From Nelumbo lutea (Eukaryota > Streptophyta > Magnoliopsida > Proteales > Nelumbonaceae): 64,000 bases of DNA. The stretch lies in NCBI GenBank assembly GCA_022828595.1, contig JAKGHH010000003.1, positions 655,488 to 719,487 of the forward strand. Reading direction: 5' to 3'. Below the pieces are notes generated by a model, which saw only the letters and a program-made list of their open reading frames with translations, was not told where the DNA came from and made no database searches. Both the position numbers and the translations under genes were made by a program. Below are positions 24,745-35,549 of this stretch, in pieces. Each line of letters starts with the position of its first letter. Position 1 is the stretch's first letter.

Positions 24745-26559
24745 CTTTGACTATTGCTTCCATTACCTGCATCAACCCTCATAGACATTGCTGATAAGTC
24801 TAATGGGCCTGAAATCCTTCAGCTCCAAGGCTTCCTTTATTTAATTTTTTACAAAAGCTGTGAAATCTGCATTAACACTTCATTTGAAGGATCCAGTCCA
24901 ATGGAACTCACAAATCCTTGAGTGCATTTTTTGTTTCCTCTATAGATAGTTTCTCTAGGCATTCTGCTTGCCTTTCCATGCTGTCTTCTTTTCCATGATT
25001 CATGATAGAAGTATTTGTAACAGGATATGACTGCTCTCTTATATCATCCTCCACAAATTCCCCATTGACCTGTATTAAATTTCTAGGTCTGGCATTTGTT
25101 ATTTTGTAGAAAGACTTGGTGCTATTATTCCCTCCTGCAACAAAGAAATTCTTGCCTGTTGACACCTTGTCATAGTTTTGCTTGGCGGGAAGTACATAAA
25201 CTGTTTTCTATAATTATATCATGAATACAGGGATTTGAACATGCATTTCTGCTCTTAATGGTTTTCTGAAGTATTTGTGCCAGACAACTTATTGGTGTTG
25301 GGCATTGAAATATGTTTGTATGTTCTTGGTTGGTAAGTGACACCGGATGTACTGATAAAAAAGAGGCAGATAAGGGTGGACATGCTTTGTGAGACTTATG
25401 AGATGAATGCTGTTCATAGATCAATTGATCTTCACCCTCCCTCTCCCATAATCCACCCAAAGATAAAAAGAGAAAAGAAAATTAGAGGTTGACCCTTTCA
25501 GTTTCCCATTGAAATCAGAAGATCTAAGAGAGTCAAGTGCATAGACTTGTTAAGGATAATCTGTTCTAGAGTTTCATCTCAACAAGTCGCAGGAGTGAGA
25601 TAGCCAGATCATTCACATTTTTTTCCCCGTTGTGAATTGTTATCAATAATGGTGTCAAAACCTGAAGTGTTGAATCCATCGCTCAATTGGAAGTCACAAA
25701 AATATTAGATAATAGTTTATTGTGAATGGTAGAGTGGTTTTCTCTTTCAGAGAGAAATAGGGTGCTCTTGGTCTCAGAGTCTTCTCTTCTACAGGTTCTT
25801 TGTGTTTGAGAGAGGAAAGGGAAAACAGGTATTTAAAGGTCAAGGATTGGTTGGTTTGGGTTGGTAACTATAAGACACTATATGCTATTTTTTATTCTCC
25901 TTCATAGTGAAGAACTGTTTCATTTCTCTTGTGTACATAGGCTGTAAGGCCAAACCACATAAATCCTTTGTGTTTTTGGTGGTGCTGGCCCGTTTGGTTT
26001 TATTATTATTATCATGTGTGCTTAGATTTCTTTATTGTTGTTGCTATTGGATTCTTGGTTAATCTTTTGTTTCAAATGCTCTTTTGGGTGGCTATTTGTG
26101 GGCCTAATATCGAGTCTTCATGGGAATTATGAAATTTACTTTATAAAAAGATGTTTTGACTACAGTGCGATAGTCAAGTCATATGTAATACGAGGTCCTT
26201 GTGTAACAAATTCCAGCATTGCTTTGCTCGAATAAGTTCTGGTTGCTTCTATTTTCATTGTAGCAGAGAATTTAAGTAAAAGAGCATGATATTGTTAATT
26301 ATTACTGTTATATAAATCGTTTTCTATTTTGGTCTCATATCTTTGAGGTTGTTGGTATAGGGTTGGTTTTACAATGTGCAATCTTTGCTTTCCCTCTTCT
26401 CTGTCTCTTTGACATGTCTCAGATATGGATGGTGCTTATGTTGGCACAACATTCCCACACTTGTACTTGATGACGTACCCTTCCGCAAAGCCTGCAAAGC
26501 CGGTTCAGTCTTATGTACCAAAAGTATTCGGATTCAAGATCCACAAGGGTTCAAGATGA
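12105..26559 (+). CDS. CKB: Casein kinase 2 regulatory (beta) subunit, five coding exons
   Basis: Joined exons 12105-12324, 16490-16708, 17104-17210, 17297-17459 and 26423-26559 give 281 residues with GT-AG introns and matching phases. CK2 beta dimerises through a zinc finger and holds two catalytic alpha subunits, steering substrate choice of this Ser/Thr kinase in nucleus and cytosol. Visible features: Ser-rich plant N-terminal extension (1-73); acidic segment [49 protein letters not shown]; zinc-finger cysteines at about 194, 199, 222 and 225 with the family's 5/23/3 spacing; C-terminal [20 protein letters not shown] and [11 protein letters not shown]. Length fits plant CKB proteins. The start at 12105 is the first in-frame ATG; the in-frame ATG at 12240 is an alternative, since the N-terminus is poorly conserved. 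Introns are 4165, 395, 86 and 8963 bp; the last holds an antisense copia element. Confidence 0.93.
13744..15860 (-). pseudogene. LINE 3' remnant in CK2 beta intron 1
   Basis: Minus-strand pieces follow LINE order. 15853-15644 resembles the reverse transcriptase C-terminal/zinc-binding linker ([28 protein letters not shown]). 14911-14675 starts an RNase H domain (IKINIDAS), and 14040-13744 continues it with [11 protein letters not shown] and [13 protein letters not shown]. Frames are broken and a hAT miniature element splits the RNase H part. Non-functional. Confidence 0.7.
14046..14648 (+). mobile_element. hAT-type miniature element (603 bp)
   Basis: Ends CAGTGATTTAAAAGGC and GCGCTTTTAAGACACTG form terminal inverted repeats starting CAGTG. 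A perfect 8-bp duplication GAATTGAC flanks it (14038-14045 and 14649-14656), the hAT signature. It sits inside the RNase H part of the LINE remnant. A second, shortened copy in opposite orientation lies at 22949-23296. Confidence 0.85.
18938..19397 (+). repeat. Left copy of a 460-bp direct repeat flanking the copia element
   Basis: Runs from the TTTACTTTTGTTTCC stretch to GGGCCTGGGTCTAG and matches 24250-24712 with few substitutions (for example AGATGAAATACAATAAGACC in both). 158 bp without a match separate it from the copia 3' LTR. Confidence 0.85.
19545..19745 (-). repeat. 3' LTR of copia element (end diverged)
   Basis: Matches the 5' LTR for about 190 bp from TGTTGGAATGTTTATTTTAT, then diverges near 19550. 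Preceded on the minus strand by CAACTTGAGGACGAA. Confidence 0.7.
19770..20130 (-). pseudogene. Copia RNase H region, decayed
   Basis: Minus-strand translation gives [20 protein letters not shown] and [16 protein letters not shown], the start of copia RNase H, then loses frame. Not functional. Confidence 0.6.
20213..20842 (-). pseudogene. Copia reverse transcriptase, interrupted
   Basis: 20842-20546 carries [30 protein letters not shown] and [15 protein letters not shown]; 20440-20213 carries the catalytic YVDDIVV and [15 protein letters not shown]. The two pieces are separated by a disrupted stretch of about 100 bp. Confidence 0.85.
21533..22160 (-). pseudogene. Copia integrase with GAG-pre-integrase end
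   Basis: Upstream piece [14 protein letters not shown] and, after an in-frame TAG, the zinc-binding [10 protein letters not shown]. The core 22042-21533 has [26 protein letters not shown] and [11 protein letters not shown], giving the D...D...E catalytic layout. Reading ends after about 169 codons. Confidence 0.85.
22319..22612 (-). pseudogene. Copia protease, catalytic motif altered
   Basis: [13 protein letters not shown] lies where copia proteases have D-S/T-G-A followed by a His-Met; the catalytic Gly is Arg. Followed by [11 protein letters not shown], the usual end of the protease. Confidence 0.75.
22543..23446 (-). pseudogene. Copia gag region, interrupted
   Basis: N-terminal piece beginning near 23446 includes [17 protein letters not shown], as in copia gag (UBN2/retrotran_gag type). 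A hAT miniature element occupies about 22949-23296 and later pieces (22770-22543) are out of frame. Confidence 0.6.
22949..23296 (-). mobile_element. Shortened copy of the hAT miniature element
   Basis: The reverse complement of this stretch matches the right two thirds of 14046-14648 (TTAGGAATGTAATATGT, GAAAATGTTTTATATGTTTG, GAATATGCTTTACAT, terminal GCTTTTAAAACACC). The other end is missing. Lies in the gag region of the copia element. Confidence 0.75.
24003..24248 (-). repeat. 5' LTR of copia element
   Basis: Minus strand starts TGTTGGAGTGTTTATTTTAT and runs through a CT-rich tract to CTCTAACTCTGTTAA. It is followed by TATCAGAGCGG (about 23985-23996), which fits the initiator-methionine tRNA primer site used by copia elements. 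Confidence 0.75.
24250..24712 (+). repeat. Right copy of the 460-bp direct repeat
   Basis: Starts immediately outside the copia 5' LTR and matches 18938-19397 in the same orientation. Followed by a (TA)n(GT)n microsatellite at about 24714-24744. Confidence 0.85.
24714..24744. repeat. TA/GT microsatellite
   Basis: About six TA then nine GT dinucleotides directly after the 460-bp repeat. Confidence 0.9.
24750..25165 (-). pseudogene. LINE reverse-transcriptase N-terminal scrap
   Basis: Minus-strand [18 protein letters not shown] and [12 protein letters not shown] match the pattern before the RT domain of plant L1-type LINEs (N-I...NG...D...I and E-E...AL). Short, with no intact RT core. In intron 4 of the CK2 beta gene. 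Confidence 0.55.
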
Positions 26560-29208
26560 TAAATGATATCTAGGTTGACATGATAAGGACATCAATGCTA
26601 CTGCATAATATGCAACCGGATGGATGTGTTACATGGTAAAGAGATGTCCACCAGAAAGAAAAAAAGAACTGGTAAGAGATGCTAGAAATAGCATACAGAA
26701 GCTTCATCAACGCTCCACTAGCACCATATAATTAATCCTAGCCTAGGAATGCATGCTTTTTTATTTTTATTTTTTATTTTTTCGTGTGATATTTGTGGCC
26801 CACGGGTAAGAAACTGATTATCGTCATTTTTCCCATCACAAATCACTACAAAGATTGATAATTCAACGATGACACCAGAAAATAAATCATCGTTTTTTAC
26901 TCCAAATCCCAAGCACAGGAGTACATCCCATCTAATGACTGATACTATCAAGTTATGGTTGTCATTTGCCTTTTTACCATAAACGTTGTATCCCAATTCT
27001 CAAGTGCTTTATTTATTGCAAGCACAAATCGAATTTTCATTTTCTCCCCTCGGCCTCAACGAGAGAATCTGTCGAGGAAGCCGCCTGTTTTTTATCATTA
27101 AACTGCTACGAGGAACAAATATGAGATAATGGCCATCGCATGTGTTTTATCATTAGACCGGGGGGGGGGGGTAAATCTTGGTTTCACAGCCCTCAAATTG
27201 CCATCGCATTCAGCTAATCCAAGTTCATATTTTACATGCATTGGACATTGACTAAAAACTTTGGAAGTTTTTAACATGTTTTTAAAATATGGTATTTATA
27301 CTTGTATATATATATATTCAGAATCTTTATCTTATACATCATATTTGCATATGAAATATTGTTATGTACCAACACCAAAAGATGAGTCAATGTGTATCGG
27401 AGTTTTGGATTGGATTAGGGTGCTTCCAAATTTGATTCAATTTCTAATCAAATGCTATTTGCTCCATCCGAGTTCAATCCAATAATTGATATAGTACATC
27501 CGAATCCTAGATAACTGGATCAGATGTCAGATCAGCACCTAGATATTAGGTCTTAATACTAATTTATGAAATTATAGGTTGTGTTTGAATAAATGACCCC
27601 AAAACTACTTAGCTGTTTAAATTTGGCAACCTGGATCGTCAAAATGACTCAAGTGATACTTAATTGGTACCGGATACGTTTTAGGGTGAACTCAATTAAT
27701 GTCATGTAGGGCTAGTGAGAGTCCTAAGCTTGCATTTGTTTGCATTGAAAATGCTGGTTGGATACATGGATGCACATCGGTTTAGTTTTGTAAGCAATTG
27801 GTAAGAATATCCAAGTTTATGGAAAATGGCATCCATCACAATTTCTAAGACATGTTTGTATTTAAAATGAGAGAAAAGTTTGTATCCAATTTTTGAATAC
27901 AAACCTTGCATTCAAAGTTGGTCAAATGTAAAAAAGTAGTTCAAGTATCGGAAATCATGTTTGTATTCATTAAAACCAACTACAAAACTTATCAATGAAC
28001 AATTTTATATTTTCATGTACTGGTGTTCATATTGGCACCCCACAGCACATTCCAATTTGTGTATTGGAAACATCTCCCCGGTGACAAGTATGAGAGATCT
28101 TCCCAATGCTTGATGTGATCTCACATAATTGATGTTGAATGTTGGCAGCAAGTCTTCTCTGCACACTTCAATTCTTTTTTGGGAGAATGACTGTTCAGCC
28201 CACCTCAGAATTCTTAACTCCACCATACAGTGGGATGAATCCTGACCGTGGATTAATGCCAAATTTACAAACAGTATACTATTTATAGGGGGCTACTTAT
28301 AGGGCTGTAATTTTAAAATTTTGCAGTGTATTTCTCGTTTTTTCTTCCGTTTCATGCAGCTGTGTAAAGATCTAATTATTTTAAACACAGAATCCATCAC
28401 CATCATCCATCTGACACAAAGAAACTAGAAGTAACGAGAACGAGAACAGACTAATAAGTAATGGGGGTGCTACCTCATAGTGTTGAACTACATTGGGTTA
28501 AGCTAGACCAACCAATATGCATATACTCTAATCTGTATCCTAGGTGGGTAAATCTTTCCGATGTCATAGATTTTCCCAGTCCGGTTTATCTTTCCCGTGC
28601 AACTGACTGACTCCATGAAAGAAATTGCATCACTCTGTGATCCATTTATCCTCAGTTTGGTCACTGGGCTATCAAAATAAACAACAGCTAACCCCATCGT
28701 CAAATGAAATAATTAATCTGAGGATAAATTCCCTAGTGGTCGTTGGACTGTTTCCATTGTTTAATGCTATTGGCTTCATTAGAAAGAATTGTAAAGCCTA
28801 AATCTTAAACTCTAAACCCTAAAATTAAAATATAAATTGCATTTGGTAGGATGCTATGGCTATCATCGTTCTAATACTTGAAACTACAGAGTGAAACAAA
28901 ATAGAAAAATACAATTAATGCTTAATCAATCAAACCAAGTCGTCACAAGAAGCCCAAGAAAAACAAAAAAAAAAAAAAACCAAACCGTCACAATTCACAA
29001 CGGATAGCTAGCTAGAGCAAATCAAATTCTTCAACGAGACGATTACGGAGAGAAAAGAAGAAAAACCGAAAACGATTGATTGAGTAGGTGCGGGTGAGTA
29101 TTGCTCAAAAGAAATTGGTTTAATTTGGAATGGAATCAATGATGGGATGACGGAGGAGGAGGGGGAGGTGGTGGTGACAGTTGTATTAACAGAAGGAGAA
29201 GGGCAAGG
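26560..29208. other. Intergenic, no gene seen
   Basis: Starts with the 3' end of the CK2 beta gene. Contains an 11-base G run near 27160, a short TA run near 27305 and decayed repeat-like sequence (27390-27560, TTGGATTGGATTAGGG type). Open frames up to 85 codons show no recognisable domain. Confidence 0.6.
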
Positions 29209-30733
29209 TCAATTGTTAGAATCATGGTAGAAAGGATAGATGGTATATACGGTCTGAGCGATGGTGAGTGCCATTAGGACAATGGCAGCAATAAGGGATA
29301 GAATAGCCCAAGGGCTCCTGAAGTAAGTGTGGATGAGATTGGCACGCCACTCATTCCACCTTTTCTTGCAGTAGTCATGAACTTTCTTATGTACCACGTC
29401 GAGACCACTCTCAGGGTCAAGTGTGACGTCCTTGGAGAGCTGGTTGAAGAGCTTTGCGACGCCCTTGTCACTTCCAAGAGCGTTCTGTATGATCCCACTA
29501 GAATGCAGTAAACTAACGTCCTTGGCGTTGTCGATGATGTTGTCCATGAAGAAGATGTAGGAGGTAATTTCGTTGCCTGCTCCTACATGAAGCCGCTCAA
29601 AGGCCATGAGGTTGAGAAACATGGATTCCGTCACATCGTCTACCACGATGAGTGGGAGCTTTAGTACTCCACCGTGAAAAGTGATGTCTCTTAGGCTCCC
29701 TGTTTTGCTCTTCTTGAATCGGATTCCGGCCTCGTAAAGTTCGGTTGCTGATCGGATGATCTCGCCTGTGCTTTCGTAGTCGTTGCTCTGCGCACTTGTT
29801 GATTTTCTCTTTTGTTTCTTTTTATGGGACTCATCTTCAAGCAAGCTTTTCCTGTATGCGTCCAATACGTGCAGACACTTTCCCTTTGGAACTGGTGTGT
29901 TGGGGCCCCAAAACTTGACTATCATCCTGTTAAGCACCTCGTCCTTCTGATTGATTGATTGATTATTGGGCGGGCATCGGGGGCCGGGGCAGGCATGCAC
30001 AATATATAATTAATTATATATGAACCAAATTAAATTAAAAAACTGATGAATCAATTATATTGATGATAAGCTAAATAACTACAAATTAATAATTTCTTAC
30101 AATGGGTTTTCCGGTTTCAACAGCGAGCAGCTTCTCGAGAACCAACATAGGTAGCTGGTTTTCTATCATTAACATGTCTCTCCTGATGTAAGGCATGAAA
30201 TGGAGCGTGCCGTGACGGCTGAAGATGGGGTCGTTTGAAGGGTAGTCGTCGTCGTCGACGTCAGAGGTCCCAATTTGATCAGTACGTAACACCTCCAGCA
30301 TGAAACATCCATCAAGAAGCATCAGCTGCAAGAATTTGCTTGTATCTTGGTGCCAGTCGGAAGCGGGGGAATCGTAACAGTCTTTCAGCTGTTGCACCAC
30401 GCTCTGCAGTGCTTTAACGTACTCATGTATGGGCTTGTTTGATCGCTTGAGGAAGTGAAGGAGTGCCCTATGCTTGTGATCCTCCATGGGCTTCAAACGC
30501 TCTTCTCCATGATGATACGGTCCAAACGACACTGATTGAGGTCTGTAGGCCTTCTTGTTGAGATCAGTGACGCAGGCTGGTACTTTGTAAATCGAACGTT
30601 TCTTCCACTGCTGCATCTCCTTGGATGTATCCGCCATCTGCTCCACTTTCTCCTTGATTTGGACCACCCACTCCATTTCTTTGCTGCTAATTCTACATTC
30701 ATCATCATCAACTGCTGCTGCTGCTGTGGGCAT
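29209..30733 (-). CDS. DUF247 (UPF0481) membrane protein, two exons
   Basis: Exon 1 is 30733-30101 (211 codons) and exon 2 is 29946-29209 (245 codons plus stop), joined in phase 0 across a 154-bp GT-AG intron to give 456 residues, a usual length for the family. Diagnostic motifs: CRISSKEMEW, SIYKVPACVTDLNKKAYRP, VSFGPYHHGEERLKPMEDHK, LLDGCFMLEVL, RRDMLMIENQLPMLVLEKL, GGVLKLPLIVVDDVTESMFL and FMDNIIDNAKDVSLLHSSGI. One hydrophobic segment near the C-terminus (AILSLIAAIVLMALTIAQTV) is followed by YPFYH, giving the tail anchor typical of DUF247. Function is unknown for most members; in grasses some DUF247 proteins are self-incompatibility determinants, but nothing here supports that role. No frame damage seen. 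Confidence 0.93.
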
Positions 30734-30801
30734 TTTTTCTACTATTCCTAATTACCAACACCCACCAACACAGTCAATATGTAAATTAATTAAGTCGACG
30801 A

Positions 30802-30817
30802 TTATATATATATATAT
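30802..30817 (-). promoter_or_regulatory. Candidate TATA box of the DUF247 gene
   Basis: TATATATATATAAT on the minus strand 70-85 bp before the ATG at 30733. The run is long, so it may be only a TA microsatellite. Confidence 0.4.
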
Positions 30818-30859
30818 GTCCATCTCGCGCGTCACCGGTCACCGCCTCCATATATAGTC

Positions 30860-30899
30860 CATGCATGCATGCATATATGGCTGATGCCAAGGGCATGCA
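30860..30899 (-). promoter_or_regulatory. Cluster of RY (CATGCA) motifs upstream of DUF247 gene
   Basis: CATGCATGCATGCAT at 30860-30874 and GCATGCAT at 30893-30900 contain several overlapping CATGCA/TGCATG cores, the binding sequence of B3 factors of the ABI3/FUS3/LEC2 group. Position is 130-170 bp before the start codon. Confidence 0.35.
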
Positions 30900-30900
30900 T

Positions 30901-31879
30901 GATGATTGATGAATTGAATCATGATGAGGTAAGCAGTCTTGCCTTTACTTGAGCATCTTTAGTCTTCAGTGTTGTCTTTAATCTGTTTGCTTTACAGCCA
31001 ATCCAAGTAAGGGGAGTAACTCTGCCTGCCTCAGCAAAGCATTGGGCGCTGCGCTTAGAAGGCCAAAGAAAGAAATGAACCAACTCACGTGGAAAAAGGC
31101 AAAAGAGTTAATCAGTTATCCAATAAAAATGGATTAATACTGAAAAAGAAAATATTCATCCTCTTCCACAATTCTTTTCTTGCAACCAAAGAAGAGGAAG
31201 GAGTGCCATACATTTATCCCCACCGGCAAAACAAATTAAGGAGATTCAATTCATTAATCTATATATAGGTTCAATATATAGCTGTGACCATTATTATATG
31301 CTGAATATTTACAGCTGGAAAAGAGTCCCATAGCTCCCATAGTTGATCCATCCGTATTTGGAATTAAATGTCAATAAGGATTACCCAATGTCGTACCATC
31401 CTTGATTCTTTTGATTTTAGGCTTCAGCTGCATGCATCTGAGAATACAAACACCTTTGAAACACACAACCTTCTAGCATGACATAAAGCTTGTATGAGTC
31501 CCGGCCCCATAGCTCTTCATCATCTTCATCAGCTCCAACTGCATAACATTTCCTGCCGGCCTTCTGCTGCAATTAATTAATGTTTGAAAGTCGTGAGTTA
31601 AGATTATGTATCCAACACACCTGCTTTGCGACTAAGTAGCATAAATGAGCCATCTACAAAGATCAGCACGGAATTTTGCTAGATGTAGAGGATTGCAACT
31701 TAAAGTTGTTTATATAAAACTAAGAAATTTGAGATAGAATCTTTGAGGGTTAGGCTTAGCACCGCGGTATATGATGATGTCATTAATTCCTAGCTTCCCA
31801 GATTAATCTCAATATTATTATATATGAGAGTAGCCCAATAATGGTGTTGAGTTTCTTTTGGCAGTTTATCAAATTTAGT
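30901..31879. other. Intergenic, no gene seen
   Basis: Upstream region of the DUF247 gene. No coding frame of note and no repeat with recognisable ends. Confidence 0.55.
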
Positions 31880-32280
31880 TTTCATCCATTGTTCAATCGT
31901 ATGGATGAATGCTTTCAGGAGTCAGGATTGATGCCTATTTGTGCTTGGAGCCATATTAGTCTAGTAAATGGACACTTGAAAAATTAGCGAGTGCTCGACT
32001 CCTCTGTCTCCTTGCAAAAAACACACGTGAGTGGATTGTTTGTCCTGAGCTACCATTGCTTCTCAGATACCATGATTCCTTCCCAACAAGCCTGGCCTTC
32101 CACATAAGCAATTGAAACCCAAATGGGACTTTAACCTTCTATTTCATTTTCCATATTGGTGAAATTAATGCCGTGGTGGCAAATTCTGATTGAAGGAATT
32201 TACAACCAAGGCAGCATCCCTTTTGAATTGGGAATCTTTCCCCCTTGACAATGACCTGAACTGTATAATTGCATTGTGAA
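31880..32280 (-). pseudogene. LINE zinc-binding region remnant
   Basis: Minus-strand VPFGFQLLMWKARLVGKESW and, in another frame, CVFCKETEESSTR with FFKCPFTRLIW reproduce the C-x-x-C...E-S...F-F-x-C...I-W pattern of the zf-RVT domain that follows LINE reverse transcriptase. Frameshifts and a stop make it dead. Confidence 0.6.
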
Positions 32281-32320
32281 TTCTAGGGTGGATTGAACTC
32301 AAATTATCCCTATTATTTTT

Positions 32321-32766
32321 AGGGTAAATTGTTGCAACCTTCCCTATTATTTTTTACCGTTGCTGAAATCTCCCTAAAATTTAGTAATTGTAATCATATT
32401 CCCTGAACTTTTTGATATAGTTGCAAGTAAACCCCCTATGGTAGAATCTTCCCTAAAAAATGGCATGAAAATGTCAAATACCCATGCTGTTACTGTTGAG
32501 GATGGTTTTTAAGGGGGGAAAACAATACAAACTTTATGAATAATGAAAACAAAGAAAATTTAAAATCAATTTCAGAAAAGAGATTGAAAGGGTTTGGGAA
32601 ATTCAGGAAACAATCATTTTAGTCAAAAATAACTTTATGAGTATTTTGGACATTTTCATGCATCTTTTTAGAAGATTCTGAGGTGGTCTACTTACAATAT
32701 ATTGAAAAGTTCAGGAAAGGTAATTACAATTACCAAACTTACCCTTACTTTTAAACAATTTATCCT
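32321..32766. mobile_element. Hairpin miniature element (about 450 bp)
   Basis: Left arm (AGGGTAAATTGTT, TTAGTAATTGTAATCAT, CCCTGAACTTTTTGATATA, ATGGCATGAAAATGTC) is the inverted copy of 32640-32766 (CATTTTCATGCAT, TATATTGAAAAGTTCAGG, AATTACAATTACCAAA, AATTTATCCT). No coding region and no clear target duplication. Confidence 0.6.
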
Positions 32767-34176
32767 TACTTTTAAAACTCCCTATGTCTTATTTTCACTT
32801 TACAGTTCATTTGTACCAGTACAAATGCATGTTTTAGTGTTTGCTTTAGGTTTCATTTTAGTTAGGCCATCTGCAAACTGCAATGCAAACAAACGAAATA
32901 AAACAAAAGCTGTATGAAAAATATTAAAAAAAAAAAGAAGGAAAGAAGCCAGAATTTGCACTTCCATACCTTTGCACCAAAGCAAATAAAAATGCATTTC
33001 AAACAATTCAGGCCTTATAAGGATCAATATATCTATCAGTTAGCCATTTATTACATTTATCATAGACTCGCAAATAGTTGTGGGCCTTGTGGCCTTTGGG
33101 AATTTTGGTATGAAAAAAAACACTAAAATCATAATACATGCTAATCAGCTTGCTCACCTCCTATTAAAGTTTGCCTTGAAATGTCAAAAAAAACTACTTG
33201 GCACTCTTGCCCAGATTTCATTTATCAGGCTGTATCTAATGATTGCATTTCTGATAGAAATTAGTGATAATAATTTTAAAGATTGATTTTACAAAATGGA
33301 TGAATATAATGAGGCCCCACCGCCCAACGAGGGGCAAAACCATTGGGCATTGGTATCGGGGTTTTAGATAAAAAAAAAAGATAATTAGACTACATTTGAC
33401 ATTCCATATTTTAAGGATATATCCCCTTTTTTATGTTAAAATATGGGGTAAAATACAAAAACCTTCCAGAAAGTTTTTAACTAAAAACCTCTCCTTTAAT
33501 TTCATTTTAACAAAAACCTCTCTTAAGACTTTTAAAGAATTCCATAAAAATTTAGGATAATGATCATTCAGTCTAGAGTCAGAAATTTTAGGCTTAAAGT
33601 ACAGTTAGGATAGGTGTCATTTCGGAATTGATGCCAATATATCAATGGGCATTGATGTATAAAATGGGGGTATTTGACATTTTGAATGTTTATAGGTTTG
33701 TAATAGAATTTAGAAATCTGCAATGGGCTTATCCTTACTTTTCCATAAATACTTCCCTTCCATCAATGACCCAGCTGGAAAATGTTAGACTGATGCATAA
33801 TTTTTTCTAAATACCCATTTTACCATTTTGTAAATTAGCTTATATACACTTTTACTGAAATAACACACACACAACTACACAAGCTTTCTCTTCCTTTTGA
33901 AGTAAAATGTGAACAGTGATTTCCACGCAAGAGAGTGAGGCCCCGTTTGGCATACCAATTCTGGTGATTCATAGAACGAGAATTACGTTTGATAAAACCA
34001 GGTGGCCGATTCTCATTTGAAATGGGATGAAAAAAATCCCTCCAAAAACCAAAGAGTGAAAAATGTTCACTTCTCCAAAAACGCGATTCTTGCTTGACCC
34101 AATTCTCACCATGTTAATTCAAATTAACGAACACATGTGACTATGTCACACATGTGAAACTGAGTAATTCTCGTTA

Positions 34177-35370
34177 GGTTAAATTTCTTAAACTACCCTT
34201 ATGGTTTAGCTAATTGACTAAGTGTACCCTTACTATTTGAAAATTGACTAATACTACCCCTACTGCTTCTAATAATTGACCAACTCTATTCTTACCGTTA
34301 ACTTCAAAAACGATGCAAAATGTCTAAACTATCCTTCGAAGTTCAGATGCTCTTGCTGCTGGTGGAATTACAACGGGTAAATTTCTACTCTACCTCTTTT
34401 CTCTCTCCAATAGTTTCTACTCCATCCACCCTCCATTGGGTGAATTTATAAGGCAATGCCACCGCTCGCCTAGAGGAAGAAGAGAGAGAGATCGAAGTTC
34501 AGATGTTGTCGCCATCGTCCAGAGGAAGAAGAGAGAGATTGGAGTTTGGAGTTCAGATGCTGTCGTCGTCACCTAGAGGAAGAAGAGAGAGAGATCGAAG
34601 TTCAGATGTTGTCCTCGTCGCCGAGAGGAAGAAGATAGGAGATCGGAGTTCAAATGTTGTCACCGTCGCCCAGAGGAAGAAGAGAGAGAGATTCAGATGT
34701 TGTCACCGCCACCCAGAGGAACAAGAGAGAGAGAGAGAGATTGGAGTTCAGATGTTGTCGCCATCGCCCAAAGGAAGAAGAGAGAGATCGAAGTTCAGAT
34801 GTTGTCGCTGTCGCGGAAGAAGAGAGAGAAAGAGATGGGAGTTCAAAGGGGGTTGCTGCCGCTGTTATTGTCGCCTAGAGGAAGAAGAAAGAGAGGTCAG
34901 ACTTCAGTTTGCTGCCGCCACCGTCGCCCCTATTCGGTTCACTCATTCTCTGCTTCTTCAACAGAGCACCCCCACTGTTGAAGAAGAAAGAGGATGGAGT
35001 TCGCTCGTTCTCTGCTTTTTTTTTCTCTTTTTATGTTCTTGACTATTTAGAGATAGACAGATGCTTTACTTTTTTTTTTTTTTTTTTTTTTAATTATTTT
35101 ATACAGTGCGAATATGGTGCATTCTCTCTGGTGATTTGGTATTGATGGAGATTGGGAAGAAGATAGAGGGAAGAGAGAGAGAGGTCGGAGGAGGAAGGGT
35201 GTGCCAGGTCGAGAGGAAGGGGATAAGTGTAGCATTGGATTTAAAAAAATTTTAAAAGTCATATGATATCACGTGTTTATGGGATAAGGGTAGCATTAGT
35301 CAATTTTTAAACAATAAAAGTCCACTTAGTCAATTAGCAAAACCATAAAGATAATTTAAGAAATTTACCC
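34177..35370. mobile_element. Mutator-like long-TIR element, second copy
   Basis: Ends GGTTAAATTTCTTAAACTAC and CTTTATGGTTTTGC...GGGTAAATTTCTT (inverted). Flanks TTCTCGTTA (34168-34176) and TTCTCTTTA (35371-35379) agree in 8 of 9 bases, fitting a Mutator 9-bp duplication. Its left 290 bp match the right end of the 7128-11568 copy in reverse, and its right 150 bp match that copy's left end, so the two lie in opposite orientation. Interior: minisatellite 34470-34880, then a poly-T run (35071-35090). Confidence 0.8.
34470..34880. repeat. GA-rich minisatellite, counterpart of 10200-11290
   Basis: About eight to nine units of roughly 45-50 bp with AGAGGAAGAAGAGAGAGATC, GGAGTTCAGATGTTGTC and GCCATCGCC, the reverse complement of the array in the other copy. 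Open frames through it (34503-35042) are repeat by-products. Confidence 0.85.
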
Positions 35371-35549
35371 TTCTCTTTATTCATAAAACACTCGCTTGAA
35401 ACCCTACCCCATTCCCTTCTTTCCCCTTCTTCGATTATTTTAACCTCAACGGCTCTGTAACTGTCTTCCGGTGCTGGTCAAAATCTCAGGTAAGCAGCTG
35501 AGTTTTGGTTGTTTGGAGTTTGGAGTTTCGATGTAGAAGATCGATTGAC

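Larger units (their letters stand above)
17460..26422 (+). other. 8.96-kb last intron of the CK2 beta gene
   Basis: Donor GTAGTA after the Tyr-Gln codons and acceptor TGTCTCAG before the Asp-Met-Asp-Gly-Ala codons. It holds a direct repeat pair (18938-19397 and 24250-24712), an antisense copia element, a hAT miniature element and a LINE scrap. 17500-18930 and 25170-26400 show no recognisable gene or repeat. Confidence 0.8.

Noticed and set aside
29209..30000. DUF247 C-terminal frame as a separate 263-codon gene starting at 30000
   Set aside because: Its first 18 codons are intron sequence; a clean acceptor at 29947-29948 joins it in phase to the upstream exon.
34503..35042. 179-codon plus-strand frame
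   Set aside because: Same minisatellite in the second Mutator-like copy, read on the other strand.
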